The notes under the pieces were generated by a model that had not been told where the DNA came from, made no database searches, and was given only the letters and a program-made list of their open reading frames with translations. DNA of 55,489 bases from CALCNS01 sp964425745 (GTDB lineage: Bacteria > Bacillota > JAAYKD01), in assembly GCA_964425745.1 (NCBI GenBank), contig CAYRNW010000018.1, positions 1 to 55,489 on the forward strand. The letters are read 5' to 3'. The position numbers and the translations under genes are program-made. Each line of letters begins with the position of its first letter. Position 1 is the stretch's first letter. Below are positions 30,841 to 40,801 of the stretch, piece by piece.

Positions 30841-32061
30841 ATGATTAATGTTATTGGTTTAGGTTATATAGGACTCCCAACCGCTTTAATGTTCGCAAAA
30901 AGTGGGGTAGAAGTAATTGGAACAGATTTAAATGTTAAGTTAGTGGATTCACTTTCAAAAGGGAAGCTTACATTTGAAGAGAAAGGATTAGAAGACCTAT
31001 TTAGTGCTGCTGTAAAATCTGGCATTAAATTCACAACAGAGTATCAAAAAACTGATACTTACTTAGTTGCAGTTCCTACGCCATATATTAATTCAAGTAA
31101 GAAACTGGATCCTAAATATGTGATAGCAGCTGTTAATAGAGTTCTTGATGTTTGTGAAAAAGGTGCTATGATTATTATTGAGTCAACTATTTCACCTGGC
31201 TCAATTGATAAATATGTAAGACCTGAAATAGAGAAAAGAGGAGTGACCATCGGTGTTGAGATTCATCTAGTTCATGCTCCTGAAAGAATCATTCCGGGAA
31301 ATATGATTTATGAACTTGAGCACAATTCAAGAACAGTTGGGGTTGATAATCCCCAAGTAGGAGAACGAGTTAAAGAATTATATTCAAGTTTCTGTAAATC
31401 AGAGATTGTTGTTACAGATATTAGATCGGCAGAAATGTCGAAAGTCATTGAGAATACCTATCGAGATGTAAATATTGCTTTTGCAAACGAATTAGCTAAG
31501 ATTTGTAGAAAAGATAATATGGACGTCTACGAAATAATTAGAATCGCCAACAAGCACCCAAGAGTCAATATACTTCAGCCCGGACCTGGTGTCGGTGGAC
31601 ATTGTATTTCTGTAGATCCTTGGTTCCTTGTTGGAGATTATCCTGATCTCACGAATTTAATCTTAACAGCAAGAAAAATCAACGATTCAATGCCCACCCA
31701 TGTACTTGAAAGGATAAGAGATATTATGAGAGAGCATAACATTACTGATATCTCAAAGATTGGTATTTATGGTCTTGCCTACAAAGAAAATGTGGATGAC
31801 ACAAGAGAAAGTCCAACACTTCAGCTTCTCGAAAGAATGGATGAACATTTAGCTTTTGGTGTAAAAGTGTATGATCCATTCATTAAAGAAAGAATTGTAG
31901 ATCATCAGTTTATGAACTTCGAAGACTTCTTAAATGAGATAGAGATTCTGGTTATAATTACAGCTCATGATCATATTAAGAACAATTTAGATTTAGTGAA
32001 AAGGAAATTAATTCTAGATACAAAAAATATATGTAACTTCGAGGGTGTATATAAACTTTGA
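30841..32061 (+). CDS. UDP-N-acetyl-D-mannosamine dehydrogenase-like enzyme (WecC type)
   Basis: This 406-residue nucleotide-sugar dehydrogenase oxidises C6 of a UDP-HexNAc to a uronic acid using two NAD+. The N-terminal NAD motif is GLGYIGLPTALMFA (GxGxxG at 6-11). The central domain has ESTISPGSIDKYV, HAPERIIPGNM and SAEMSKVIENTYRDVNIAF. The catalytic Cys is in GPGVGGHCISVDPWFL, and the C-terminal UDP-binding domain includes YGLAYKENVDDTRESP. The product would be a uronic-acid donor, consistent with the heparinase-like and WbpG-like neighbours. ATG at 30841 has AAGGAAGG seven bases upstream. Confidence 0.9.
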   Translation: MINVIGLGYIGLPTALMFAKSGVEVIGTDLNVKLVDSLSKGKLTFEEKGLEDLFSAAVKSGIKFTTEYQKTDTYLVAVPTPYINSSKKLDPKYVIAAVNRVLDVCEKGAMIIIESTISPGSIDKYVRPEIEKRGVTIGVEIHLVHAPERIIPGNMIYELEHNSRTVGVDNPQVGERVKELYSSFCKSEIVVTDIRSAEMSKVIENTYRDVNIAFANELAKICRKDNMDVYEIIRIANKHPRVNILQPGPGVGGHCISVDPWFLVGDYPDLTNLILTARKINDSMPTHVLERIRDIMREHNITDISKIGIYGLAYKENVDDTRESPTLQLLERMDEHLAFGVKVYDPFIKERIVDHQFMNFEDFLNEIEILVIITAHDHIKNNLDLVKRKLILDTKNICNFEGVYKL

Positions 32062-32149
32062 GAGCACTCAGTAAACAATAAAATGTAAAAATCGAAATTA
32101 ATGGTAAAGAACCAGCAGCAATATAATTATTATAAGCGAGGTTGATTTG

Positions 32150-34258
32150 ATGAAGCAACTATTCTTAATGGTTAATGATGGCTCTATTAAGCTCATAGAA
32201 AGTCCATTACCGATTGTAAAAGATAATCACGTCATAGTAGAGACATTATATTCAGTTGTAAGTGCTGGGACCGAAAGAGGACTTACTTCTTTTGGAGGTA
32301 AGAATCTAGTCCAAAAGGCTCTTGAAAGACCTGATCAAGTTAAAAAAGTATTGGAGAAAATGTCGACAGACGGAATTTTAACGACCGTAGATTCTGCTTT
32401 TACACGTTTGAAAGAACCAATGCCAATGGGATATTCAAGTGTTGGAAAAGTTGTAGTAGTTGGCAAAGGTGTTACGGACATTTCTGCAGGAGATTTGGTT
32501 GCTATGGCGGGTCAAGCTTATCATAGTGAAGTGAATCGTGTAAACAAGAATTTAATTGCTAAAATTCCTGAAAATTTGGATGATTTTAGACAAGGTGCTT
32601 TATGTGCTTTGGGTGGCATTGCACTTCAAGGCATTCATCAAGCAAAAGTTGAACCCGGAGAGACCGTTGCTGTTATTGGATTAGGACTACTAGGTCATAT
32701 AACTGCGAGAATATTAGATGCATATGGTTGTGATGTAATCGGTTATGACATCAAAGATAAGTCTTTGAAGGGAACTAACTTAAAGTCGTTTATTTTGTCA
32801 AACAATGAAAATGCTGAAGACATTACTAAATCTTTAACAAAAGGTAGAGGAGTAGATAAGGTAATTATAACTGCTGCTACTAATAGCAATGATCCTATGG
32901 ACTTAGCCGCAGCAATAGCTCGCGACCGAGGTACCATTTGTATGATTGGTGTTACTCAAATGAATATCGATAGACGTCCGTACTACGAGAAGGAGTTAAC
33001 TTTTACGATTGCTAGATCTTATGGACCCGGAAGATATGATTCTAATTACGAAGAAAAAGGAATTGACTATCCAATTGGCCACGTAAGATTCACTGAAGGC
33101 AGAAATCTCGAAGAGTTTATTAGGTTAATTGCGGATAAGCGTGTGGATTTCTCAGATTTGATTACTCACGAAATTGACTTTGATGATGCAGAGAGAGCGT
33201 ATGAAATAATTACAACAAATAAGAATAATGAAGATTATATAGGGATTCTCTTAAAGTACACACCCAATGAAAATAAGTGGTTAAATAAAGTGGTTAATGA
33301 TCAAAAGAAGTCAACGATTGGATCAGATAAAATTTCCGTAGGATTAATTGGTGCTGGAAACTTTGCTAAGAATACGTTATTACCAATTATGAAGGATACT
33401 GGGTTATATCATTTTAAAGGATTAGCAACTACTGGAGGAGTAGGAACTTCTCAGGCACAAGATGTTTTTTCATTTGATTACACCACAAATAACTATAAAG
33501 AATTAATTGAGGATCCATCTATTGATTTAATAGTTGTATCAACACAACATAATACACATGCAAAGTTTATCGTAGAAGCCCTCAATGCGGGTAAACATGT
33601 ATACTGTGAAAAACCAATGTGCTTAACACTTGAAGAGTTAGATATGATCAAAGCTTCATATGAAAAATCCAAGGGAGAATTGTTCATTGGTCTTAATAGG
33701 AGGCATGCTCCTCTAATTAAAAAGATTAAGAAAGATCTTTCTACGGACAAAATCCCTGCCGTTTATGATTATATTGCAAATGCAGGCTTTATACCTAATA
33801 ACCACTGGACCCAAGATGAAAAAATTGGCGGGGGAAGAATCATAGGAGAAGCTATTCATTTTATTGACGTAATTCAATATCTTGATGGAAGTGAACTAGA
33901 GTCACTTGAAATAAAGTTTGCCAAGAATGATGCTTATCCAAAGAATGATAACGCTCTAATTTCTCTAAGATTTTCTTCCGGAGCAATTGGAAACATTGTT
34001 TATACATCAATGGGATCAAAAAAATACCCTAAAGAGCAATTGAGAGTGTTCACTAACGGTCAGGTATACGAAATGGATAACTACATTAAGATGAATCAGT
34101 ATGGCAGCATTAAAAATATAAAGATTAAATTAAGACAAGATAAAGGCATTAAGGATGAGTATCAACATATTTATAATGTTTTGAAAGGCAAAGAAAAGAA
34201 TAATTCTGTTGAAGATGCCATGGTATCACATAAATTATTATTGGATCAATTAAGATGA
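32150..34258 (+). CDS. Bi-domain oxidoreductase (zinc-ADH-like plus Gfo/Idh/MocA)
   Basis: A 702-residue natural fusion. The N-terminal half (about 1-360) is a medium-chain dehydrogenase: SVVSAGTERGLTSFGGKNLV, MPMGYSSVGKVVVVGKGV and a cofactor motif AVIGLGLLGHITARI. The C-terminal half (about 395-702) is Gfo/Idh/MocA: VGLIGAGNFAKNTLLP, the H-V-Y-C-E-K-P motif, GLNRRHAPLI and GGGRIIGEAIHFIDVIQYL. This fusion is recurrent next to heparinase genes in surface-polysaccharide loci; its substrate is unknown, presumably a sugar or uronic-acid derivative. ATG at 32150 has GAGG eight bases before. Confidence 0.9.
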   Translation: MKQLFLMVNDGSIKLIESPLPIVKDNHVIVETLYSVVSAGTERGLTSFGGKNLVQKALERPDQVKKVLEKMSTDGILTTVDSAFTRLKEPMPMGYSSVGKVVVVGKGVTDISAGDLVAMAGQAYHSEVNRVNKNLIAKIPENLDDFRQGALCALGGIALQGIHQAKVEPGETVAVIGLGLLGHITARILDAYGCDVIGYDIKDKSLKGTNLKSFILSNNENAEDITKSLTKGRGVDKVIITAATNSNDPMDLAAAIARDRGTICMIGVTQMNIDRRPYYEKELTFTIARSYGPGRYDSNYEEKGIDYPIGHVRFTEGRNLEEFIRLIADKRVDFSDLITHEIDFDDAERAYEIITTNKNNEDYIGILLKYTPNENKWLNKVVNDQKKSTIGSDKISVGLIGAGNFAKNTLLPIMKDTGLYHFKGLATTGGVGTSQAQDVFSFDYTTNNYKELIEDPSIDLIVVSTQHNTHAKFIVEALNAGKHVYCEKPMCLTLEELDMIKASYEKSKGELFIGLNRRHAPLIKKIKKDLSTDKIPAVYDYIANAGFIPNNHWTQDEKIGGGRIIGEAIHFIDVIQYLDGSELESLEIKFAKNDAYPKNDNALISLRFSSGAIGNIVYTSMGSKKYPKEQLRVFTNGQVYEMDNYIKMNQYGSIKNIKIKLRQDKGIKDEYQHIYNVLKGKEKNNSVEDAMVSHKLLLDQLR

Positions 34259-34271
34259 AAAGAGGGAAAAA

Positions 34272-35408
34272 ATGAAAACTAATTATCAGGTATGCAAAAA
34301 TTGTGTAATGGATACTTCTGACCCGGAGATTACTTTTGATGAAAATGGTATCTGTGACTTTTGTGATAATTTTAATAACGTAATTCTTGCCAGTTGGAGT
34401 TCAGAAGGTGACAAGTATGATGAACTAATGAAAATTGCTGAAAAAATTAAGAGAGAAGGAAAAGGCAAAGAATATGACTGTATTATAGGAATAAGCGGAG
34501 GGGTGGATAGCTCATATTTAGCATACGTTGCTAAAGAGGTTATGGGTTTAAGACCTTTAATGCTTACAGTGGATACAGGATGGAATTTAAATGTAGCTAA
34601 TGAGAATGTACACAAACTATTGAAAAAACTTGAGCTTGACCTTGAGACTATAGTTGTAAATTGGGAAGAAATGAAAGATTTACAGCTAGCGTTTTTAAAA
34701 TCTCAAGTTCCATATCAGGATACCCCTCAAGACCATGCGATTTTTGCTGGTTTGTATAACTATGCCGCTAAGCATGGTATTAAGTATGTATTTACAGGAG
34801 CAAATTATTCTACAGAAGGCGTTAAGCCACCTCAAGAATGGACGTATTTAAACGATATAAAAATGATAAAAGATATTCATAATAAATTCGGCAATCTTGA
34901 ACTAAAAACGTTTCCGTTATGTGGAATGTTCAAATATAAATTATATTATAGGTATGTCAAAGGCCTTAGAGTAGTACATCCTCTTAATTATATCAAATAT
35001 GAGAAAGATGAAGTTGTATCTTTATTAAAAGAAAAATTTGGGTGGGAAGAGTACGAAAATAAGCATTACGAGAACATATTTACTAGGTTTTATGAAGGTT
35101 ACTATCTACCTCGCAAATTTGGATATGATAAAAGGAAAATATACTTTTCAAATTTGATATTAACAAATCAAATGTCTAGAGATGAAGCGTTGGAAATGCT
35201 AAAAAAGAATCCGTATAGTGAAGATCAAGCAATGTTAGATTTAGAATATATTTGTGATAAGTTAGATATTAAAAAAGACTACTTTATCGACTTGATGAAT
35301 TCTGAGAATAAAACGTTTAGAGATTATAAGAATAGCGCTAAAATAATTAAGTTGGCTATTAAGTTAGCAAAAACAGTGGGAATGGAAAAAAGAAATTTTA
35401 GGGTATAG
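34272..35408 (+). CDS. N-acetyl sugar amidotransferase (WbpG/PseA-like)
   Basis: This 378-residue ATP-dependent amidotransferase has a zinc-knuckle-like N-terminus with C8-x-x-C11 and C28-x-x-C31, then the PP-loop IGISGGVDSSYLAY (S75-S80) that forms an acyl-adenylate. Homologues turn an N-acetyl group into an acetamidino group on sugars such as ManNAc3NAcA or Pse/Leg, using ammonia channelled from HisH/HisF-type partners. Those two partners follow immediately. GAGGGAAA precedes the ATG. Confidence 0.9.
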   Translation: MKTNYQVCKNCVMDTSDPEITFDENGICDFCDNFNNVILASWSSEGDKYDELMKIAEKIKREGKGKEYDCIIGISGGVDSSYLAYVAKEVMGLRPLMLTVDTGWNLNVANENVHKLLKKLELDLETIVVNWEEMKDLQLAFLKSQVPYQDTPQDHAIFAGLYNYAAKHGIKYVFTGANYSTEGVKPPQEWTYLNDIKMIKDIHNKFGNLELKTFPLCGMFKYKLYYRYVKGLRVVHPLNYIKYEKDEVVSLLKEKFGWEEYENKHYENIFTRFYEGYYLPRKFGYDKRKIYFSNLILTNQMSRDEALEMLKKNPYSEDQAMLDLEYICDKLDIKKDYFIDLMNSENKTFRDYKNSAKIIKLAIKLAKTVGMEKRNFRV

Positions 35409-35418
35409 AGGTGTTGTC

Positions 35419-36027
35419 TTGGTAACGATTATTGATTATGGGATGGGGAATATTGCGTCAATACAAAAAATGCTAAAAAAAATTGGCTATGATTCAGAAC
35501 TCACAAACAATAGAGAAACAATTTTAAATTCTCAAAAAATAATATTACCTGGAGTTGGCGCATTTGATTATGGAATGAAAAACCTGAAGGATCAAGATTT
35601 GATTCAAGTATTAAGATATAAAGCCATTGAAGAAAAGACCCCCCTTCTTGGCATTTGCCTTGGTATGCAGTTGCTTGGAAAAAGTAGTGAAGAAGGTGAA
35701 GAAGAAGGTCTTTCACTTATTGATTTTAATACAATTAAATTTAAATTTGACAATCTAAAACTTAAGATACCTCACATGGGTTGGAATTATATTGAGTATA
35801 ATTCTGATAGTAAATTATTTAAAGATATGTATGAAGAAACAAGGTATTACTTTGTACATTCTTACTATGTAGAGAATAATGATTCTTATACGATTGCAAG
35901 AGCAAACTATGGATTCGATTTTTCAGCAGCTGTGAGAAAAGATAATATTCTTGGAGTTCAATTTCATCCTGAAAAAAGTCATAAGTTTGGCATGAAATTG
36001 TTGCAGAATTTTGTAGAGGAATTTTAA
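35419..36027 (+). CDS. hisH: HisH-type glutamine amidotransferase subunit
   Basis: This 202-residue class I glutaminase has the catalytic Cys80 in LLGICLGMQLLG, His183 and Glu185 in GVQFHPEKS, and VIIDYGMGNIASI at the N-terminus. In histidine synthesis HisH feeds ammonia to HisF; here, next to a WbpG-like gene, it is expected to feed sugar amidation instead (as HisH2 of Pseudomonas aeruginosa). It starts with TTG at 35419 after GAGGTG, and the stop overlaps the next ATG (TAATG). No other his genes are present. Confidence 0.88.
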   Translation: MVTIIDYGMGNIASIQKMLKKIGYDSELTNNRETILNSQKIILPGVGAFDYGMKNLKDQDLIQVLRYKAIEEKTPLLGICLGMQLLGKSSEEGEEEGLSLIDFNTIKFKFDNLKLKIPHMGWNYIEYNSDSKLFKDMYEETRYYFVHSYYVENNDSYTIARANYGFDFSAAVRKDNILGVQFHPEKSHKFGMKLLQNFVEEF

Positions 36028-36788
36028 TGTTTAGAAGTAGATTAATACCTATTATTCTAATTGAAAATAGGGGATTATATAAATCAATAAAATTCAAAAA
36101 TCATAGATACATAGGTGATCCTTTGAATACGATTAGACTGTTTAATGATAAAGAAGTTGATGAACTAATAATTCTGGACATAGGTGCAAGAAAATCAACT
36201 AAAGGCATAGATTTTGAGTATCTCGAAAAACTATCTGCTGAATGCTTCATGCCATAATGTTATGGTGGTGGGGTCGATAATATATTGCAGGTTGAAAAGC
36301 TTTTTAAGTTAGGATTTGAGAAAATTTCCTTTAACACTGCATTAGATGAAAAAATTGATTTAGTCAAGGAAGTAGCAAAAAAATATGGTGTGCAGAGTGT
36401 GGTCGCTTCTATTGATGTGAAAAAGAATATCTTTGGAAAGTATAATATCTACATTGAGAATGGCACTAAGAAAATAAAATGGAATCTTGAAGAATATGTT
36501 AAACATCTTCAAGATAATGGAGTAGGGGAAATATTAATTACTTCTATAGATCAAGAAGGATCGATGACAGCATATGATTATGAACTAATAAAACTAGTAT
36601 CAGAGTCTATAGAAATCCTAGTTGTTGCAAATGGAGGAGCCGGTAGTTTGAGTGAATGTAAAAAAGCTATAGACAGTGGAGCATCTGCAGCTGCTGCTAG
36701 TAGCATTTTCTCATACTATGGGAAGAAGAATGCAGTGCTTGTTAATTATCCAACGCAAGCTGAAATAATGGAATGCTTTAGTTTATAG
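36027..36788 (+). pseudogene. hisF: HisF-type cyclase/ammonia-channel gene with in-frame TAA
   Basis: 253 codons, HisF-like throughout: IPIILIENRGLYKSIKFKNH, DELIILDIGARKS, GGGVDNILQVEKLFKLGFEK, VVASIDVKKN (phosphate and catalytic D region), GEILITSIDQEGSM, VVANGGAGS. Codon 77 is TAA (36255-36257) in EYLEKLSAECFMP-*-CYGGGVDN. The frame is the same before and after, and family members have Leu (TTA) there, so one T-to-A change explains it. Unless read through or re-initiated (no start with a good SD is seen), the amidation pathway would lose its channel subunit. A base-calling error cannot be excluded. Confidence 0.85.
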
Positions 36789-36920
36789 ACTATTGAGTCG
36801 ATGATTTGCTATTGATAATTATTATTGTTCAAACTTTGTGTGATGAATAATTGTCAAATTGTTACTAGTTGATATTGAACTCAAGCAAAACAAGTAAAGT
36901 TTTAAGAGTAGGAGGCTTAA

Positions 36921-37976
36921 ATGAATATTCTATTGATTGGAGATTCATCGAGATTATACATGCCATATTTAAATAATTATGAAAAGTTATTAATTGACAA
37001 TCAATGTACTTATACACTTCTACATTGGGATAGATTTAATATTGATGATTCAAATAACGAGTTTAGATATATTGATGGTAAAATAGGACATAAAAGGAAT
37101 ATGATTGATTATTATCGTTTTAGCAAATTTATAAAAAGAATACTATCCAAAAATGAATTTGATAAAATTATTGTATTTGGCATACCTATATTGCTGTTTA
37201 TTGGAGGTGTTTTGACAAAGAGATATAGGGGGAATTACATTATAGATGTACGAGACTATCATAAGATAGTCAAAGTGTGTAATCTAAAAAACATTATTAA
37301 AGATTCAGCCTATACTGTCATTTCATCACCAGATTATAAAAAGTGGTTGCCAGATAATGATAAATATCTAGTTAATCATAATTTAAACATTGATAATTAC
37401 AATGACTGTTTAGATGAATCGATAAAGAACAGACTTAAACTAAATATTTCTTTTATAGGAGCCACTCGTGATTATGAAATCAATATTGATCTTATTAGTT
37501 CTTTAAGTGAGAGTAAATGCATCGATGTATATTACCATGGAGAAGGGGATATTAATCCTTTGATTGATGAATACATCAAGAAAAAAAATGTGAAAAACGC
37601 ATTTTTAACTGGAAGATACAGTAAAAAAGATGAGGGTATCCTATACCACAAAAGTGATCTTATTAATGTTTTAAGGCTAAATGATAGCATAAATAATGAA
37701 ACCGCTTTACCAAATCGACTATATAATGCTGCATACTATTGTAAACCTATGTTAGCTTATGAAGGTACATATCTCTCAGAAATTATTAATAAATACAATC
37801 TAGGGTTAGTCATTAATACATTCGAAAATCTTGAAATGGTAATAAAAAACTACTTTGATAATTTTGAGTACGATAAATATATAAGTGGAAGAGCAGAATT
37901 TTTGAATATGGCGATTAATGATAATAAAAAATTCATACTAGCAATAAAAAGTTTTCTAAATGAACAAAGTGATTAA
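36921..37976 (+). CDS. GT-B glycosyltransferase
   Basis: This 351-residue GT-B-fold protein has the N-terminal MNILLIGDSSRLYMPYLNNY and a segment DKIIVFGIPILLFIGGVL. The C-terminal donor domain has NISFIGATRDYEINIDLI, IDVYYHGEGDINPLIDEY, NAFLTGRYSKKDEGILYHKS and LPNRLYNAAYYCKPMLAYEG. The last is the donor-site segment of family 4-like enzymes. Identity to known families is weak, so donor and acceptor are unassigned. ATG follows GTAGGAGGC. A 130-bp gap before it has no obvious promoter or terminator. Confidence 0.75.
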   Translation: MNILLIGDSSRLYMPYLNNYEKLLIDNQCTYTLLHWDRFNIDDSNNEFRYIDGKIGHKRNMIDYYRFSKFIKRILSKNEFDKIIVFGIPILLFIGGVLTKRYRGNYIIDVRDYHKIVKVCNLKNIIKDSAYTVISSPDYKKWLPDNDKYLVNHNLNIDNYNDCLDESIKNRLKLNISFIGATRDYEINIDLISSLSESKCIDVYYHGEGDINPLIDEYIKKKNVKNAFLTGRYSKKDEGILYHKSDLINVLRLNDSINNETALPNRLYNAAYYCKPMLAYEGTYLSEIINKYNLGLVINTFENLEMVIKNYFDNFEYDKYISGRAEFLNMAINDNKKFILAIKSFLNEQSD

Positions 37977-38081
37977 TCTCATTAAGAAGCAATCTTTTAT
38001 TTGGAATAATATGTTATTAGTACAATATAATCTGACTGATTGTCTTACAACAACATGATATTTATAAAAGGTGGTGCTAAT

Positions 38082-39605
38082 TTGCAGATAGTTGAACGAC
38101 ATAAGAGCAAAACAAATGTTGAAGATTTACGTAGTAATAGGTTTTATAATAAATTAAATATAGAAAATTATCATATTGTACTATCAATTATAGTAGCCTT
38201 TGCAAACATATCTTTTTTCGATAATTATTCAGCATCATTATTATTTGTTCTTATAGAGCTATGTATACTTTTTTATTTTTTGATAAAAAAAAATATTACT
38301 GATTATTTAGGGCATTATTTAATATTTTTAAGTTTGAGCATTGAATTTGAAGAATTAGTAGGTAAAACATTCTATGGATTTAAAAATTTTAGAATTTTAG
38401 GGGTTAATCTAGGAATAATGACTTTAATTCCTATCTTGTTACTAATATTCGTAAAACCAGTGAGAATAAAAACTATTAAAACCAAATTCCCTCATTATTA
38501 TAAATTTGCAATTATGATGTTTTTTTTGAATTTTATTGGAGTGTTTTTTGGATTATTTCAAATATTAGTGAATGACAATAATATTCAGAATATGGACAAC
38601 TACATTTTGCATTTCATCAATGAATTATATACCATGATAGCACTTCCAATGTTGGTGATATTTGCAATCGGATACATCCTAACTTGGGAACTAAATAAAA
38701 TTTATAAGTTAAAGAGTTATTTAATTTCTATTTTAGTAGGCGTTGTAGCTTCAATGGTATTTTCATTGGTTAGTGGAAACTATGGTACGTATAGCGTAGA
38801 TACATTATTAGTTACTAATGTAATAAGATACATTCCTTTCATGCTCATAATACCATTTTATAAAAATTACAAATTGCCTAAATATTTTGTTGTAGTTGCA
38901 TTATTGAGTATGGTGTTATCTTTATTTTATAATGCTACAGGCAAACAAATATTACTAAATATGCTTATTCCTTTGGGTATTATATCAATATTTTGGAGAC
39001 AGAAAAAGTACTTGAGTTTTGGTCTTTTAATGTTAGCTTTTCCAGTAATAGGCATAATAGCAAGTTTACTAGTAGACATGTTTATAGATAGAAGTATATT
39101 ATTTGAGATTAAATTCAACCAAGCTATTTCAATGATTAAGTTTTGGGAAAATAATTGGCTAATAAATATGCCGTTATCACCACGAATTAGAATTATTGAG
39201 TTAATGAACATATCGTTAGAGTACATTAAGAAACCGTGGTTTGTATTATTTGGAAAAGGTTACATGGGTTCAATTACTGATCATTCGGGTTTGCTAGGAA
39301 ATACATTTATTCTTGGAAGTTTTAGTATGGAGCAATGGAATAATGGCACATTTTATAGAGTGCATGAAACATTCAATAAATTATATTTATATCACGGTAT
39401 AGTTGGTATTGGGTTTTATATATATACTATAAAACTTGTATTCAAAAACTTTACTAAGAGTCCGTGGATTCTTGTAGGGGGATTTTGGATTTTGATGGTT
39501 TATGGTTACTCTGTTACTATGACAGCTTATGGAATGGTTGCACTGTTGTTAGGTTTCATAGAGCTTGATACTAGCTCTAAAAGAATTAATAAAGAATTAT
39601 ACTAG
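38082..39605 (+). CDS. O-antigen/capsule polymerase-like membrane protein (Wzy)
   Basis: This 507-residue multi-pass protein has 10-12 hydrophobic segments from about residue 30 to the end and one large extracytoplasmic loop (about 340-430) carrying PLSPRIRIIELMN and WNNGTFYRVHETFNKLYLYHGIVG. That arginine/histidine-bearing loop is the pattern of Wzy/O-antigen ligase-type polymerases, which join lipid-linked repeat units outside the membrane. Sequence identity is low as usual for Wzy, so the call rests on topology and on the neighbouring Wzx. TTG at 38082 with AAAGGTGG upstream is preferred; upstream in-frame ATGs lack an SD. Confidence 0.75.
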   Translation: MQIVERHKSKTNVEDLRSNRFYNKLNIENYHIVLSIIVAFANISFFDNYSASLLFVLIELCILFYFLIKKNITDYLGHYLIFLSLSIEFEELVGKTFYGFKNFRILGVNLGIMTLIPILLLIFVKPVRIKTIKTKFPHYYKFAIMMFFLNFIGVFFGLFQILVNDNNIQNMDNYILHFINELYTMIALPMLVIFAIGYILTWELNKIYKLKSYLISILVGVVASMVFSLVSGNYGTYSVDTLLVTNVIRYIPFMLIIPFYKNYKLPKYFVVVALLSMVLSLFYNATGKQILLNMLIPLGIISIFWRQKKYLSFGLLMLAFPVIGIIASLLVDMFIDRSILFEIKFNQAISMIKFWENNWLINMPLSPRIRIIELMNISLEYIKKPWFVLFGKGYMGSITDHSGLLGNTFILGSFSMEQWNNGTFYRVHETFNKLYLYHGIVGIGFYIYTIKLVFKNFTKSPWILVGGFWILMVYGYSVTMTAYGMVALLLGFIELDTSSKRINKELY

Positions 39606-39616
39606 GAGGTTTATTG

Positions 39617-40801
39617 ATGAAAAAGATAGGAATGATTACGTATCGAGATATTGCAGATGGAAAGGGCAGATTTCTACAAGCATTTTCTTTATATAGTGCT
39701 ATTCAACATTTAGGGTATGACGTAGAATTAATTGATTATTACCCTAAGAATAAAAGTATTATCAAAGAATCAAAACAAAATAAAATTATGAGAATATTAA
39801 AGAATCCAAACGATTGGCCTGGATACTTAGCTAAATTACAACATGATACAATGTTATATATTTATAGAGATCAATTTAATACAAAGCGCACTATGTACGA
39901 TTCATTTATTAATGATAACATTGTGGTTACACAAAAAAAGTATTACGGATATGAATCGCTTTTAAATGGGAATCTTAATTATGATGCATATGTATGTGGT
40001 AGTGATCAAATATGGAATCCTAACTTTCAAGGTTTAGATCCTGCTTATTACTTAAGGTTTGCACCTGAAAGCAAGAGAATTGCCTATGCTCCAAGTCTTG
40101 GAACAACAGAGATAAATGAAATGCAAAAGAAAATCATGAAGGAAAATCTTGATGGTATGAATTATGTTTCTGTTAGAGAGAAAAGTGGAGCAGAAATAAT
40201 TGCTGGCATTACAGGAAAAGATGTGAAAAATGTTCTTGATCCTACACTATTGTTACCGCTAGAGTGGTGGGAGGATTTTGCTGGTGAAGAAAAACCAGAA
40301 AAACCATATGTTCTAACATTTTTATTTGATAATAATAAACACCCACGAAGAATAGCAAAGGAAATAGCCAATAAGTATGGATATGATATTATTTCAATTC
40401 CAGACTCGTTTGCTGATTTGTTTTTTAGAGGAAATAAAGAAATATCAGTTGGACCTGAGAAATTTGTCAATTTGTTTAAAAATGCATCATTTGTTTGTAC
40501 TCAATCCTTTCATGGTGTGATTCTATCCTTAATTTACAACAGACAATTTTTAGTATTTAATAGAGATACTAAAGGTCCTAGAACTAGCATTTTTTCTAGA
40601 ATTAGTGACTTGTTGGAAATGGTTAGATTAGAAAGTAGAATAATTAGAGATGGAGAAGCATTACCTACAAATATTGAAATAATTGATTTTACTAAAGCTA
40701 ATTTAGTGTTAGAAGAAAAGAGACAGGAATCACTCGCCTATTTAAGAAATGCATTATTCGAAGCAGTAGGAGGGAAAGAAGATGAAAATAGCTCCAACTG
40801 A
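39617..40801 (+). CDS. Polysaccharide pyruvyl transferase family protein
   Basis: This 394-residue protein carries the CsaB/WcaK-type fold: YRDIADGKGRFLQAFSLYSAI at the N-terminus, YVCGSDQIWNP (the G-S-D-Q-I-W signature), AYAPSLGTTEI, YVSVREKSGAEII, VLDPTLLL and a donor-side VCTQSFHGVILSLIYNRQFL with the conserved S-F-H-G. Members attach pyruvate ketals from phosphoenolpyruvate to sugars. Its last 20 bp overlap the FrhB-like gene, a frequent pair in polysaccharide loci. ATG at 39617 has AGGAGG nine bases before. Confidence 0.9.
   Translation: MKKIGMITYRDIADGKGRFLQAFSLYSAIQHLGYDVELIDYYPKNKSIIKESKQNKIMRILKNPNDWPGYLAKLQHDTMLYIYRDQFNTKRTMYDSFINDNIVVTQKKYYGYESLLNGNLNYDAYVCGSDQIWNPNFQGLDPAYYLRFAPESKRIAYAPSLGTTEINEMQKKIMKENLDGMNYVSVREKSGAEIIAGITGKDVKNVLDPTLLLPLEWWEDFAGEEKPEKPYVLTFLFDNNKHPRRIAKEIANKYGYDIISIPDSFADLFFRGNKEISVGPEKFVNLFKNASFVCTQSFHGVILSLIYNRQFLVFNRDTKGPRTSIFSRISDLLEMVRLESRIIRDGEALPTNIEIIDFTKANLVLEEKRQESLAYLRNALFEAVGGKEDENSSN

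Noticed and set aside
36240..36290. Frameshift in hisF
   Set aside because: The two parts are in the same frame (258 bases apart, divisible by three), so it is a nonsense codon and not a frameshift.
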